DNA of 9,649 nucleotides from Planctomycetota bacterium (GCA_002691835.1 NZJA01000050.1:1-9649); one strand, 5' to 3'; positions 1 to 6,395 are shown, counted from the first letter of the stretch. Notes: generated by a model not told the origin, from the sequence alone. Numbers and translations: made by a program.

Positions 1-1061
1 CCTGTCACACATTGCCGATCGGTATCGGGCCCAATGCAGTGCTTTCGGGTCCCATTTCGATGACGGAGTTACCCGACGGCCCCAATGGTGAAAAGCACCA
101 CGGCATCGTCAGTGTCGATGGTTCGAGCCAGCCTCACTTCAAAATTCCCCAGTTGAGAAATATCTACAAACGTAGCGGATTTAACACCACCCAGATGGCC
201 AATACCAACGGCTTTGGATTTCTCCATGATGGCAGCGTGGATTCCATCGAGCGCTTCCTCAGTGAGCCCGCTTTTGACATCCAGAATAATCAGGAACTGG
301 CAGATCTGGTGGCCTTCATGCTCGCGTTTTCGGGGTCAGATTTGCCCGATGGCAGTTTCTCGAATCCTTTTGAACCCTTGGGCAGTCCCAGCCAGGACTC
401 GCATGCGGCAGTCGGCAAACAGATCACCCTCGACAGTTCCAACAATACTGATCCGGTCTTGCTGGGCTTGATTGAGGTGGTACGCCAACAGGCAGCCCAA
501 GGGAAGATCGGTCTGATTGCCAGACAGAACACTGCCATTGGAATCCGTGGGTACGTCCTCGTCGGCAGCGGTAGCCTGCTACAGTCCGATCGTGCCAGCG
601 AGAGTGTCGATCTCAATCTGCTGATGGCTTCTGCCTCTAATGCCGAAGAACTGACGATCATGGCAGTTCCCATCAGTTCAGCGATTCGTCTCGGGATTGA
701 CCGGGATATGGATGGGGCTTTCAACGGCGATGAGATTCTCGGTTGCTCAGATCCTGCGGATCCGACTTCGTTGCCGGGGAGTTGCGGTCAGCCACAGTTT
801 ATCCGTGGAGACGGCAATCTGGATTCTGTCCGGGACATCTCGGATGTGATCTCGACACTGACCTACCTGTTTGGTGGCGGGACGACCAGTTGCGAAGATG
901 CTCACGATTCAAATGATGATGGGGCGTTGAATATCGCGGATCCCGTTCAGCTTCTGGGGCATCTCTTTAGTGGAGCGGGTGAGCTTCCACTGCCGGGCGG
1001 AACCTGTGGAGGGGATCCGACCGTGGATAGCCTGGGTTGCGACGCGTCCGGTTGTCCTTGA
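1..1061 (+). CDS. Di-haem cytochrome c peroxidase-like protein with C-terminal dockerin-like domain (5' partial)
   Basis: Only the C-terminal part is visible; the frame is open to the left edge. Its first complete codons (3-8) read Cys-His, followed by TLPIG, which is the end of a CxxCH haem c motif. Numbering from the TTG at 12, the segment FKIPQLRNI (about 43-51) and GFGFLHDGS (67-75) match the block that follows the second haem in MauG/cytochrome c peroxidase proteins. After a domain of about 100 residues comes DRDMDGAFNGDE (230-241), an EF-hand/thrombospondin-3-like calcium loop, and a GC..DPADPTS linker. The end (265-349) is a dockerin-like pair: a degenerate loop GDGNLDSVRDISD, a better loop DSNDDGALNIAD (299-310), and several Cys. 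By family knowledge this is an exported redox enzyme; the dockerin-like end may anchor or assemble it outside the cytoplasm (inference). The signal peptide and first haem are outside the window. It converges with the transporter gene across 24 bases, where I see no terminator. Confidence 0.82.
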   Translation, partial: CHTLPIGIGPNAVLSGPISMTELPDGPNGEKHHGIVSVDGSSQPHFKIPQLRNIYKRSGFNTTQMANTNGFGFLHDGSVDSIERFLSEPAFDIQNNQELADLVAFMLAFSGSDLPDGSFSNPFEPLGSPSQDSHAAVGKQITLDSSNNTDPVLLGLIEVVRQQAAQGKIGLIARQNTAIGIRGYVLVGSGSLLQSDRASESVDLNLLMASASNAEELTIMAVPISSAIRLGIDRDMDGAFNGDEILGCSDPADPTSLPGSCGQPQFIRGDGNLDSVRDISDVISTLTYLFGGGTTSCEDAHDSNDDGALNIADPVQLLGHLFSGAGELPLPGGTCGGDPTVDSLGCDASGCP

Positions 1062-1085
1062 TCCGATTCTGAAGCGCTCGCTCTA

Positions 1086-2873
1086 CTAGAGTGGCCAGAT
1101 TACGGGGATCAGCCAACCGGCGATCGCCCACAGGATCACCACAAGCGGGGCACCCACGCGTGCGAAATCGCTAAATCGATATCCACCTGCTCCGTAGACG
1201 AGGGTATTGGTTTGGTAACCTACCGGAGTCAGAAACGAAAGCGATGCTCCGAAGGCGACTGCCATGATGAAAGGTTCAGGATTCACGTCCAGTCCGGCCG
1301 CAATTTTTAACGCGACAGGAACAAGAACCGCAGCCACTGCCGCATTTGAGATCATTTCAGTGAGAAGTGCGGCAACGATGAGGGTCACGACGACAAGACC
1401 TGGGGCTCCAAATACTCCCTGTAGATCGGTCACCTGTTGTGCAATCCATTGGGCGGCACCGGTTTGGTCCATCGCCTGACCCATCGCCAGCATGCCGGCA
1501 ATCAGAACGAGAATTCTCCATTGAATCGATTCGTAGGCTTTGGTTCCGGAGATGCAGCCACTCAAAACCATCAGTACTGCTCCGCCAAGAGCGATGGCTG
1601 CCATGGGCAGGGCTTGCGTCGCCAAAAGAATAATTACTCCACAAAGAATCCCAATGGCGATGGGGGCCTTCTCTTTTTTGACGAGCACGTCCTCTACACC
1701 GGACATCAATACCAGGCCCTCTTCTCCGCGGATTCGTTCGAGGCTGTCAGGAGTCCCCTGAATCAGCAGCACGTCTCCGGTTCTGAGGGGGTGTTCACTG
1801 ATCTTGCTTCGCATGTGCATCCCATGACGCTGAATGGCCAATACGTGAAGTCCATATCGCCGACGCAGCTCCACAGATCCCAGAGTTTGACCCATAAAGC
1901 GACTGTTCGGCAGAACCAGTAGTTCAGCCAGCTCCGCTTCTTTTTCCTGAAGAGTGCCCTGAGTTTCGGAGACGATTTCCGCAAGGCTCGCGACGCCACT
2001 TTCTTCCTGAATCTTCATCAGCTCTTCGATGGTGCCGCTGATGACGAGAGCGTCACCTTCTTGAAGGACGAGATCATCTAACGGTGGCCAAATGATCGAT
2101 TCCCCGCGGATCACCTGAAGAATCCGGGCTTTTCCTGAGGTCGCCAAGAGTGTATCCGCGAAGCGGGAACCGACGAGGTCGCCCCCGAGAATTTGGACTT
2201 CGGTCACATATTCTCGTTGACGGCGATCTCCGCCGAGACTGGCGAGAGACGTGATCGTCTGTCGTTCAGGGACGAGCTTGGGCCCGATGAAGATCAGATA
2301 GATGAGTCCGATGATCGCCAGTAATCCTCCGAGTCGGGTGAAATCAAACATTCCCAGTTCGATTCCTGCCGATTCCCGTGCGATGGAGGAGACGAGAATA
2401 TTGGTCGAGGTCCCGATGAGTGTGCAGGTGCCACCGAGAATTGCTGCATAGGAGAGGGGGATGAGAATCTTGGAGGGATTCACACCGGTCTTCAGACATG
2501 TACCAAGGACGACAGGGATAAACATGGCGACGACGGGAGTATTGTTAAGGAACGCACTGGCGACAAGGACGATGATCAAGATCAGGATCGTGAGCAGCCC
2601 TTGATTTCCACCACTCCATTTCAGGAGTCGATTGGAAAGAAAACCGAGCGCTCCGGTTCGCAAGAGTCCCTCACTGACAATGAAAAGTGCCCCGACACCG
2701 ACGACTGCGGGATGTCCGAATCCTGCAAGGGCGGGACCGATGTCGAGAAGGCCACTGACAACGAGGACTAGCAGAAGGCAAATTGCGACGATATCGACAG
2801 CAATCAGCTCGCTGGCGAATAGCAAAAGGGCGACGACGAGGAGAGCGAGAACCTGAAAGATCTCTGATTCCAT
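1086..2873 (-). CDS. SLC13/DASS-family transporter with two TrkA-C domains
   Basis: Inner-membrane permease of the SLC13 (divalent anion:Na+ symporter-like) family; substrates in the family include dicarboxylates and sulfate, and this one cannot be assigned from sequence. The 595-residue protein starts with tightly packed hydrophobic helices (about 5-75 and 92-125). It has the repeat-1 signature SAFLNNTPVV (106-115) plus GGTCTLIGTSTNILV (147-161), and repeat 2 has SFLTPVGYQTNTLVYG (546-561). Between the membrane halves, residues about 221-290 and 315-385 form two soluble TrkA-C/RCK_C-like domains (ending in QEGDALVISGT and RTGDVLLIQGT), possible ligand sensors. The start is the ATG at 2873, because GAGAGGAG lies 7 nt upstream; an in-frame TTG at 2894 would add seven residues but has no comparable site. 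The gene is divergent from the FAD oxidoreductase, with palindromes between them. Length and domain order are normal for the subfamily. Confidence 0.92.
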   Translation of the reverse strand: MESEIFQVLALLVVALLLFASELIAVDIVAICLLLVLVVSGLLDIGPALAGFGHPAVVGVGALFIVSEGLLRTGALGFLSNRLLKWSGGNQGLLTILILIIVLVASAFLNNTPVVAMFIPVVLGTCLKTGVNPSKILIPLSYAAILGGTCTLIGTSTNILVSSIARESAGIELGMFDFTRLGGLLAIIGLIYLIFIGPKLVPERQTITSLASLGGDRRQREYVTEVQILGGDLVGSRFADTLLATSGKARILQVIRGESIIWPPLDDLVLQEGDALVISGTIEELMKIQEESGVASLAEIVSETQGTLQEKEAELAELLVLPNSRFMGQTLGSVELRRRYGLHVLAIQRHGMHMRSKISEHPLRTGDVLLIQGTPDSLERIRGEEGLVLMSGVEDVLVKKEKAPIAIGILCGVIILLATQALPMAAIALGGAVLMVLSGCISGTKAYESIQWRILVLIAGMLAMGQAMDQTGAAQWIAQQVTDLQGVFGAPGLVVVTLIVAALLTEMISNAAVAAVLVPVALKIAAGLDVNPEPFIMAVAFGASLSFLTPVGYQTNTLVYGAGGYRFSDFARVGAPLVVILWAIAGWLIPVIWPL

Positions 2874-2880
2874 GTCAGTG

Positions 2881-2888
2881 CTCCTCTC
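2881..2888 (-). promoter_or_regulatory. Shine-Dalgarno site fixing the transporter start
   Basis: On the minus strand GAGAGGAG is followed by 7 nt (CACTGAC) and the ATG at 2873. It selects this ATG over the upstream in-frame TTG at 2894, which would sit on the far side of the site. Confidence 0.75.
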
Positions 2889-2900
2889 TTTCAATTAGCA

Positions 2901-2916
2901 CAAGTTGGACAACTTG
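2901..2916. promoter_or_regulatory. 7-2-7 inverted repeat, candidate operator 1
   Basis: CAAGTTG-GA-CAACTTG has perfect 7-bp arms around a 2-bp centre. It lies 28 bp before the transporter ATG (minus strand) and 133 bp before the oxidoreductase ATG. A two-base loop is poor for an RNA hairpin, so binding of a dimeric regulator to DNA is the more natural reading. Position close to the transporter start suggests repression or autogenous-type control of that gene. No convincing sigma-70 boxes were found nearby, so the exact promoter is unknown. Confidence 0.5.
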
Positions 2917-2936
2917 GTCCCTGATCCATGTCCCTG

Positions 2937-2952
2937 AACCGCCTCGGCGGTT
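2937..2952. promoter_or_regulatory. 7-2-7 inverted repeat, candidate operator 2
   Basis: AACCGCC-TC-GGCGGTT has perfect 7-bp arms and the same 7-2-7 geometry as the repeat at 2901-2916 but a different sequence. The two centres are 36 bp apart. As RNA it could also fold with a CUCG tetraloop and a 6-bp stem. No T-tract follows on either strand, so it is not a typical intrinsic terminator. Confidence 0.45.
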
Positions 2953-3048
2953 AATCTGAAAGGATAACGGGGATGGAGTCCTTCTCTCCAGTCGATTCCG
3001 GGAGAGTTGGAGATTTGCCCCAATCTATTTGCCCCATCGTGGAGGATC

Positions 3049-4221
3049 ATGGCTCCTCATAGAGGATTAAACCGAGATCAATTTGATGTCGTCGTCATCG
3101 GAGCCGGTCTCGCTGGTTTGGCGACCGCGTGTTCATTGATCGGGAACGGGATCACCTCTGTTCTCGTGTTGGAATCCGAAAAAGTCCCTGGTCTGCATTC
3201 CAGTGGCAGAAATGCGGGTCTGGTGCGACAAGCCGCTGAAGATCCGACAACCACCCAGCTTTGCGTTCGTGGGGCGGAATTGATCCGGGAATGGTCCTCC
3301 AAATCGAATCCGATCTTTCACAGAACAGGTTCATTGATTCTGGCGGATTCGGATCAAGTTTCAGCGGATTCCTGGGATCGAGTCGAGCATCACAGCATTT
3401 CCGAGTCAGAAGTCCGCAGGCACTACCCGGAATTGGAAGCATGGCCGGGAGGATCCGCTCGCTGGACGCCAGGGGATGGAGTGGTGGAGGTCCCTGCTTT
3501 GATCGGTGAAATGATCGAACGGATTCTTCTTGGAGGAGGGCAATTGGCCCTCGGAAGCCGGGCAGGCAGAGTTCGTATTCCACAACCGGGTCAATTTCAG
3601 ACTGAGATCTCCTCTGGAGATGAGCTCGGAAATTCGATTCAGAGGGTGGTTCATTCACGCCATGTCGTGATTGCGAATGGGGCATGGGCACGAGATTTCT
3701 CGGAAGCGAGTGGCGTACCGGCACAGCTTTCTCCCACCAATCGAGGTTGCCTGATTACGGAGCGGGGCGATTTTGGACAGCAGGCTCGCCCATGGATTTG
3801 GGCCCATGTCCCTGGCTGGTATCTCCGCTCTCACGGTCATGACCTGCTGTGGAGTGCCTGTGAGGAATTGCCGGCAGAGCCCGGTGACGATTCCCTCTCG
3901 CAAGATCTTGAGGAATACTGGCGAAGAAAAATTCAGCCGTTTTGGGGGAAATCGATCAGCGGAGCGAAGCTGATTCACCAGTGGGTTGGTCAGAGGACTT
4001 TTTGTCCTGATCAGCGCTTTTTGCTGGGAGAGGATCCCCGGTGTCGCGGCTGGCATTGGGCGGTCGGCCTGGGGGGGCATGGGGTGACCAGTGCCTTGGC
4101 AGTGGGTGAAGAGCTCGCCGCCAGTATTCAGGGGCAGGGATCTATTCAGGGGCAGGGATCGTCACCCGAGTGGGCTTGGTCGGAGCGTCGATTTACTTCT
4201 GAGACTCACAGAATATCTTGA
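3049..4221 (+). CDS. FAD-dependent oxidoreductase, DAO family (D-amino-acid/D-arginine dehydrogenase-like)
   Basis: A 390-residue flavoprotein of the glycine/D-amino-acid oxidase (DAO) fold, expected to oxidise an amine or amino acid with FAD. The N-terminal dinucleotide-binding motif is VVVIGAGLAGLATA (14-27), with the ribose-binding Glu at LVLE (39-42). The stretch PGLHSSGRNAG (47-57) resembles the PGxHSTGRSA block of D-arginine dehydrogenases such as DauA. VVIANGAWA (206-214) is the usual second FAD-contact strand, and HQWVGQRTFCPD plus WAVGLGGHGVTSALAVGE (310-354) match the family C terminus. The substrate is not predictable. Start choice: ATG at 3049 has GGAGG only 3 nt upstream, closer than ideal; a TTG at 3007 would add 14 residues without domain support. 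An 18-bp tandem duplication near the end repeats SIQGQG (359-370). The methyltransferase follows after 87 bases, with palindrome and repeats between, so co-transcription is uncertain. Confidence 0.88.
   Translation: MAPHRGLNRDQFDVVVIGAGLAGLATACSLIGNGITSVLVLESEKVPGLHSSGRNAGLVRQAAEDPTTTQLCVRGAELIREWSSKSNPIFHRTGSLILADSDQVSADSWDRVEHHSISESEVRRHYPELEAWPGGSARWTPGDGVVEVPALIGEMIERILLGGGQLALGSRAGRVRIPQPGQFQTEISSGDELGNSIQRVVHSRHVVIANGAWARDFSEASGVPAQLSPTNRGCLITERGDFGQQARPWIWAHVPGWYLRSHGHDLLWSACEELPAEPGDDSLSQDLEEYWRRKIQPFWGKSISGAKLIHQWVGQRTFCPDQRFLLGEDPRCRGWHWAVGLGGHGVTSALAVGEELAASIQGQGSIQGQGSSPEWAWSERRFTSETHRIS
4125..4160 (+). repeat. Perfect 18-bp tandem duplication inside the oxidoreductase gene
   Basis: The 18-mer TATTCAGGGGCAGGGATC occurs twice head to tail (4125-4142 and 4143-4160) with no mismatch. 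It keeps the frame and duplicates six residues (SIQGQG twice) just after the last conserved block of the flavoprotein, in a tail unlikely to be structured. Absence of any mismatch points to a recent slippage event (inference). Confidence 0.95.
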
Positions 4222-4226
4222 GTTGA

Positions 4227-4238
4227 ACCCCTAGGGGT
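4227..4238. promoter_or_regulatory. 12-bp perfect palindrome upstream of the methyltransferase gene
   Basis: ACCCCTAGGGGT is self-complementary over 12 bp. It starts 5 nt after the oxidoreductase stop and lies 70 bp before the methyltransferase ATG. The same 87-base gap also holds two copies of ATGATTCAGCA (4241-4251 and 4274-4284, 33 bp apart) and an ACTGG/CCAGT pair between them (about 4254-4269). As RNA it could form only a 4-bp stem with a CUAG loop and no T-tract follows, so a DNA-binding site is likelier than a terminator. Function is unproven. Confidence 0.35.
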
Positions 4239-4308
4239 AGATGATTCAGCAACACTGGTGCCAGCCAGTATCCATGATTCAGCAGAATGCGAATAGGGTG
4301 GGGAAGAG

Positions 4309-5157
4309 ATGCCAAAAACAAAAAAAACGCGCGGTTCAAAGAAGAAAAAAGAAATGCTGACTGCCAAGAACACTGATCGTCATGCTCTGTATCAGAGTGC
4401 TGTTCAAGAGCCTGAAGCGGATACTCGTTTCATGGAAGAAACTTTTGTCGATAACTTTGGGCGTCGGCCGGTTCTGTTGCGCGAAGATTTCTGTGGAACA
4501 GGTTTTTTATCCGCAACGTGGGTGAAAGAAAAATCAGACCGTCGGGCTGTGGGCTACGATCTTGATGAGCCGACAGTTCATTGGGGAATGAAGCATAACA
4601 TTTCACCCTTGACCGATGAGGAGAAGGAGCGGATCGATCTGCGAATCGCAGATGTTCTGGAGGCTCCTCTTGACCCGATTGACATCGTTTGCGCGATGAA
4701 CTTTTCATGGTGGATTTTTAAAGAGAAAGCCCAGCTTCTCGACTATTTCCGTTCTGTGCGAAAAAGTTTGCCGGATGAGGGCCTCTTTGTTCTCGATATT
4801 TATGGCGGCAGCGAGGCCTACATCGAGGTCGAGGAAGAGCACGATAAAGAAATGGACGGGAAAGATTTCAATTATATTTGGGATCAGGACAAAGTTTGCG
4901 GGATTACAGATGAGCTGCTTTGTCACATCCATTTTCGATTCAAGGATGGATCGCAAATGAAGAAAGCATTTACCTATGATTGGCGTCGATACGGCATGAA
5001 GGAAACCCAGGACCTGCTCATCGATGCTGGTTTTGGCAAGGTCGATGTTTTCTGGGAGGGCTCTGATAAAGACGGAGATGGCACCGGAGAATTTTCCCGC
5101 CAGACCCACGCTGAAAATACGGAAGCATGGATTGCCTATCTGGTGGCGACTCCCTGA
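4309..5157 (+). CDS. Class I SAM-dependent methyltransferase, substrate unknown
   Basis: A 282-residue cytoplasmic protein with a Rossmann-type methyltransferase core. Motif I is the variant LLREDFCGTGFLS (56-68); the acidic end of strand 2 is VGYDLDEP (81-88), with D84 or D86 likely holding the SAM ribose; RIADVLEAP (112-120) is the adenine-contact region; DIVCAMNFSWWIF (125-137) is the motif IV region; and LFVLDIYGG (159-167) and DAGFGKVDVFWEG (239-251) are the later strands. I recognise this combination (DFCGT, MNFSxWIF, TCHIHFRF-like, FTYDWR) as a coherent bacterial family, but know no experimental substrate. The N terminus (1-20) is very rich in Lys/Arg, a possible nucleic-acid-binding tail (inference). 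The ATG at 4309 follows a purine-rich GGGGAAGAG that touches the start codon, so the ribosome site is plausible but close. It converges with comF over 46 bases. Confidence 0.87.
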   Translation: MPKTKKTRGSKKKKEMLTAKNTDRHALYQSAVQEPEADTRFMEETFVDNFGRRPVLLREDFCGTGFLSATWVKEKSDRRAVGYDLDEPTVHWGMKHNISPLTDEEKERIDLRIADVLEAPLDPIDIVCAMNFSWWIFKEKAQLLDYFRSVRKSLPDEGLFVLDIYGGSEAYIEVEEEHDKEMDGKDFNYIWDQDKVCGITDELLCHIHFRFKDGSQMKKAFTYDWRRYGMKETQDLLIDAGFGKVDVFWEGSDKDGDGTGEFSRQTHAENTEAWIAYLVATP

Positions 5158-5176
5158 TTCAACTCCCTGAACCAAA

Positions 5177-5200
5177 TCGCTGAAACGGCTTTTTTAGCGA
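5177..5200. terminator. Possible shared hairpin between convergent methyltransferase and comF genes
   Basis: TCGCTGAAA (5177-5185) can pair with TTTTAGCGA (5192-5200) through nine pairs, one of them G-U, around a 6-nt loop. It fills the 46-base gap between the two converging stop codons, where a bidirectional terminator would sit. The stem is AT-rich in its upper half and neither side is followed by a clean run of T, so termination is only a possibility. Confidence 0.3.
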
Positions 5201-5203
5201 AGG

Positions 5204-6034
5204 CTACTGGCGTGAATTGGGAGTCACTGTGGCTACGAGCCAAGCGAGGACCCGGTACCCGGCAGCCTCGAGAGCCTGAGTGCAAACCCTGAGGGTGGTT
5301 CCCGTTGTCAGGACATCGTCGACGAGAACGATTCCTGGGGCAGGGGTTTCCATGGGGTACTTTTTGAGCCTCTTTTTCTCATGATTTCTGAGTTGGAAAC
5401 GATCCCGGGGCATCGATCGCCGGAGGGCCCCCGTCTTGCGGCTCTGTGCCCCGAAACCGTTTTGACAGAGAAGAGAACGGTCGCTGAATCCCAATTCCTG
5501 GGCAATCTGGGTGGCCAATAATCGAGTCATTGGTTGCCCTTTGATCAGCACTCTCAGCGGGCTTCGCGGAATCGCTGTGATGATGGGTTGGCCAGATCTC
5601 TCCGACTCACAGGGAGTTTCTGAAGATTCTGTGTGGCCCTCCAGTGTTTGTTTTAATTGCAGATATTGTTTCCAAAGTTCCGAAATGCCTTGAGCCAAGG
5701 CCATGGTCAGATCTTCTCTCTGGCCATGCTTCGCCCACAGTACCCAGCGTCTCAGTGAGCCTTCATGGAGTCCTAGCGAAATGAGAGGGCGTTCATGGGG
5801 GTGGTGGCGACATATCTGGCATTTCGGTCCGGGAGGCCCTGGGAGGTGCAAACAACGCCGACAAAGCTGCTGGATTAGCGAGAGATCCTTGGAGCAGGAT
5901 TCGCAGAGTGGGATCAGGGGAGGCGAGAATCGGACGAAATCCGACTGAGGACGGTTTGCGCACAGCCCACAGCTCTTTGGAATCAGCAGATTTTTCAGCG
6001 AGATGAGGACCCCGGAAGGATTCCGGACGACCAC
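5204..6034 (-). CDS. comF: ComF family phosphoribosyltransferase-like protein (double zinc ribbon)
   Basis: Homologue of ComF/GntX, which in transformable bacteria supports uptake and processing of single-stranded DNA; in most lineages the exact activity is unknown. From the chosen start (276 residues) there are eight Cys in four pairs (C22/C25, C44/C47, C58/C61, C72/C75), the expected N-terminal zinc ribbon. Then follow a PRTase core with IITAIPRSPLR (151-161), GQPMTRLLA (166-174), the RKTGALRRSMPRDRF block (199-213) and the PRPP loop IVLVDDVLTTGTTL (235-248). Start is uncertain: no ATG fits. The frame extends upstream into the tRNA, which cannot be coding. GTG at 6079 would overlap the tRNA promoter; GTG at 6034 avoids it and puts the first Cys at residue 22, usual for the family. 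Neither has a clear Shine-Dalgarno site. The gene stands alone, with no competence genes beside it. Confidence 0.85.
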   Translation of the reverse strand: MVVRNPSGVLISLKNLLIPKSCGLCANRPQSDFVRFSPPLIPLCESCSKDLSLIQQLCRRCLHLPGPPGPKCQICRHHPHERPLISLGLHEGSLRRWVLWAKHGQREDLTMALAQGISELWKQYLQLKQTLEGHTESSETPCESERSGQPIITAIPRSPLRVLIKGQPMTRLLATQIAQELGFSDRSLLCQNGFGAQSRKTGALRRSMPRDRFQLRNHEKKRLKKYPMETPAPGIVLVDDVLTTGTTLRVCTQALEAAGYRVLAWLVATVTPNSRQ

Positions 6035-6058
6035 TGGCGAGGAACTGGACGGTCGAAC

Positions 6059-6087
6059 TGGACAGCGAGGGATCTTCACGCTATGGT
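6059..6087 (+). promoter_or_regulatory. Sigma-70-type promoter of the tRNA-Met gene
   Basis: TGGACA (6059-6064) matches the -35 consensus TTGACA at five of six positions. After exactly 17 bases comes TATGGT (6082-6087), four of six matches to TATAAT. The predicted transcript start, about 7 nt further at 6094-6095, lies 3-4 nt before the mature tRNA 5' end. The whole promoter sits on the complement of the sequence just upstream of (or within) the start of comF. Confidence 0.6.
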
Positions 6088-6097
6088 CGCTTTTCGT

Positions 6098-6173
6098 GCC
6101 GGTGTAGCTCAGTTGGTAGAGCAAAGGAATCATAATCCTTGGGTCCGGGGTTCGAGTCCCTGCGCCGGTACCA
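6098..6173 (+). tRNA. tRNA-Met (anticodon CAT), CCA encoded
   Basis: Full cloverleaf, 76 nt. Acceptor arms are GCCGGTG (6098-6104) and CGCCGGT (6163-6169), with discriminator A and encoded CCA. The D arm is GCTC/GAGC with loop AGTTGGTA. The anticodon stem AAGGA/TCCTT closes loop ATCATAA, with anticodon CAT at 6131-6133. The T arm is CGGGG/CCCTG with loop TTCGAGT. The first pair is G1-U72 and a second wobble is at U6-G67. The lack of a C1xA72 mismatch and of the three G-C pairs at the base of the anticodon stem argues against initiator tRNA; elongator Met is the best call. A tRNA-Ile whose C34 is converted to lysidine also has a CAT gene anticodon and cannot be fully excluded. Confidence 0.93.
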
Positions 6174-6188
6174 TTTTCTGATATCCAG

Positions 6189-6221
6189 ACTCCCGTGGAG
6201 CAGAGCTCCCGGGAGTTTTTT
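6189..6221 (+). terminator. Intrinsic terminator of the tRNA-Met transcript
   Basis: ACTCCCG (6189-6195) pairs with CGGGAGT (6210-6216). Inside, GGAG (6197-6200) pairs with CTCC (6206-6209), leaving one bulged T and a 5-nt loop. A run of six T (6216-6221) follows. The hairpin begins 16 nt after the CCA end, so it should separate tRNA transcription from the gat operon downstream. Confidence 0.88.
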
Positions 6222-6395
6222 GTGTATGGAGATTCTTCTCATTTCCCTGCTTCCATTTTCTTGCTTCCAGTTCCTTGCTCGCAGATTCCCGTCTGTATCC
6301 CGATATGGACCTCGCGAATGCCAGCAGATCTGCCATCGATGAGGTTCAGTGTGGACAGGGGCTTGTATCTGCCACCAATCGCGGTCAATTTTACC

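Noticed and set aside
290..724. Open frame of 144 codons on the minus strand opposite the peroxidase-like gene
   Set aside because: It lies wholly within a gene with clear domain matches on the plus strand and its own translation has no recognisable domain; a shadow frame.
1062..1085. Search for a terminator between the convergent peroxidase and transporter genes
   Set aside because: Only 24 bases; I see a short AGCGCT palindrome but no stem with a T-tract.
1437..1922. 161-codon plus-strand frame inside the transporter gene
   Set aside because: The minus strand encodes the conserved transporter through the same bases; the plus-strand translation is rich in rare-pattern His/Gln/Ser and matches nothing.
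2937..2952. Reading the GC-rich inverted repeat as an intrinsic terminator
   Set aside because: No T-run follows on either strand and it lies between divergent genes, where no transcript ends.
3152..3724. 190-codon minus-strand frame opposite the FAD oxidoreductase
   Set aside because: Low-complexity Pro/Arg/Ser translation, antisense to a gene with intact FAD motifs.
4705..5175. 156-codon minus-strand frame opposite the methyltransferase
   Set aside because: Antisense to conserved methyltransferase blocks; no domain and no ribosome site noticed.
6079..6133. Upstream extension of ComF to 6133 or 6079
   Set aside because: The part beyond 6098 is antisense to the tRNA, and 6079 would overlap the tRNA promoter; the added residues are Pro/Ser/Val-rich and unlike the family.
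6130..6336. Short minus-strand frame running into the tRNA, ending in a QGLEPRTQGL-type sequence
   Set aside because: This ending is the well-known false translation of the antisense of a tRNA T-arm; the frame also crosses the terminator.
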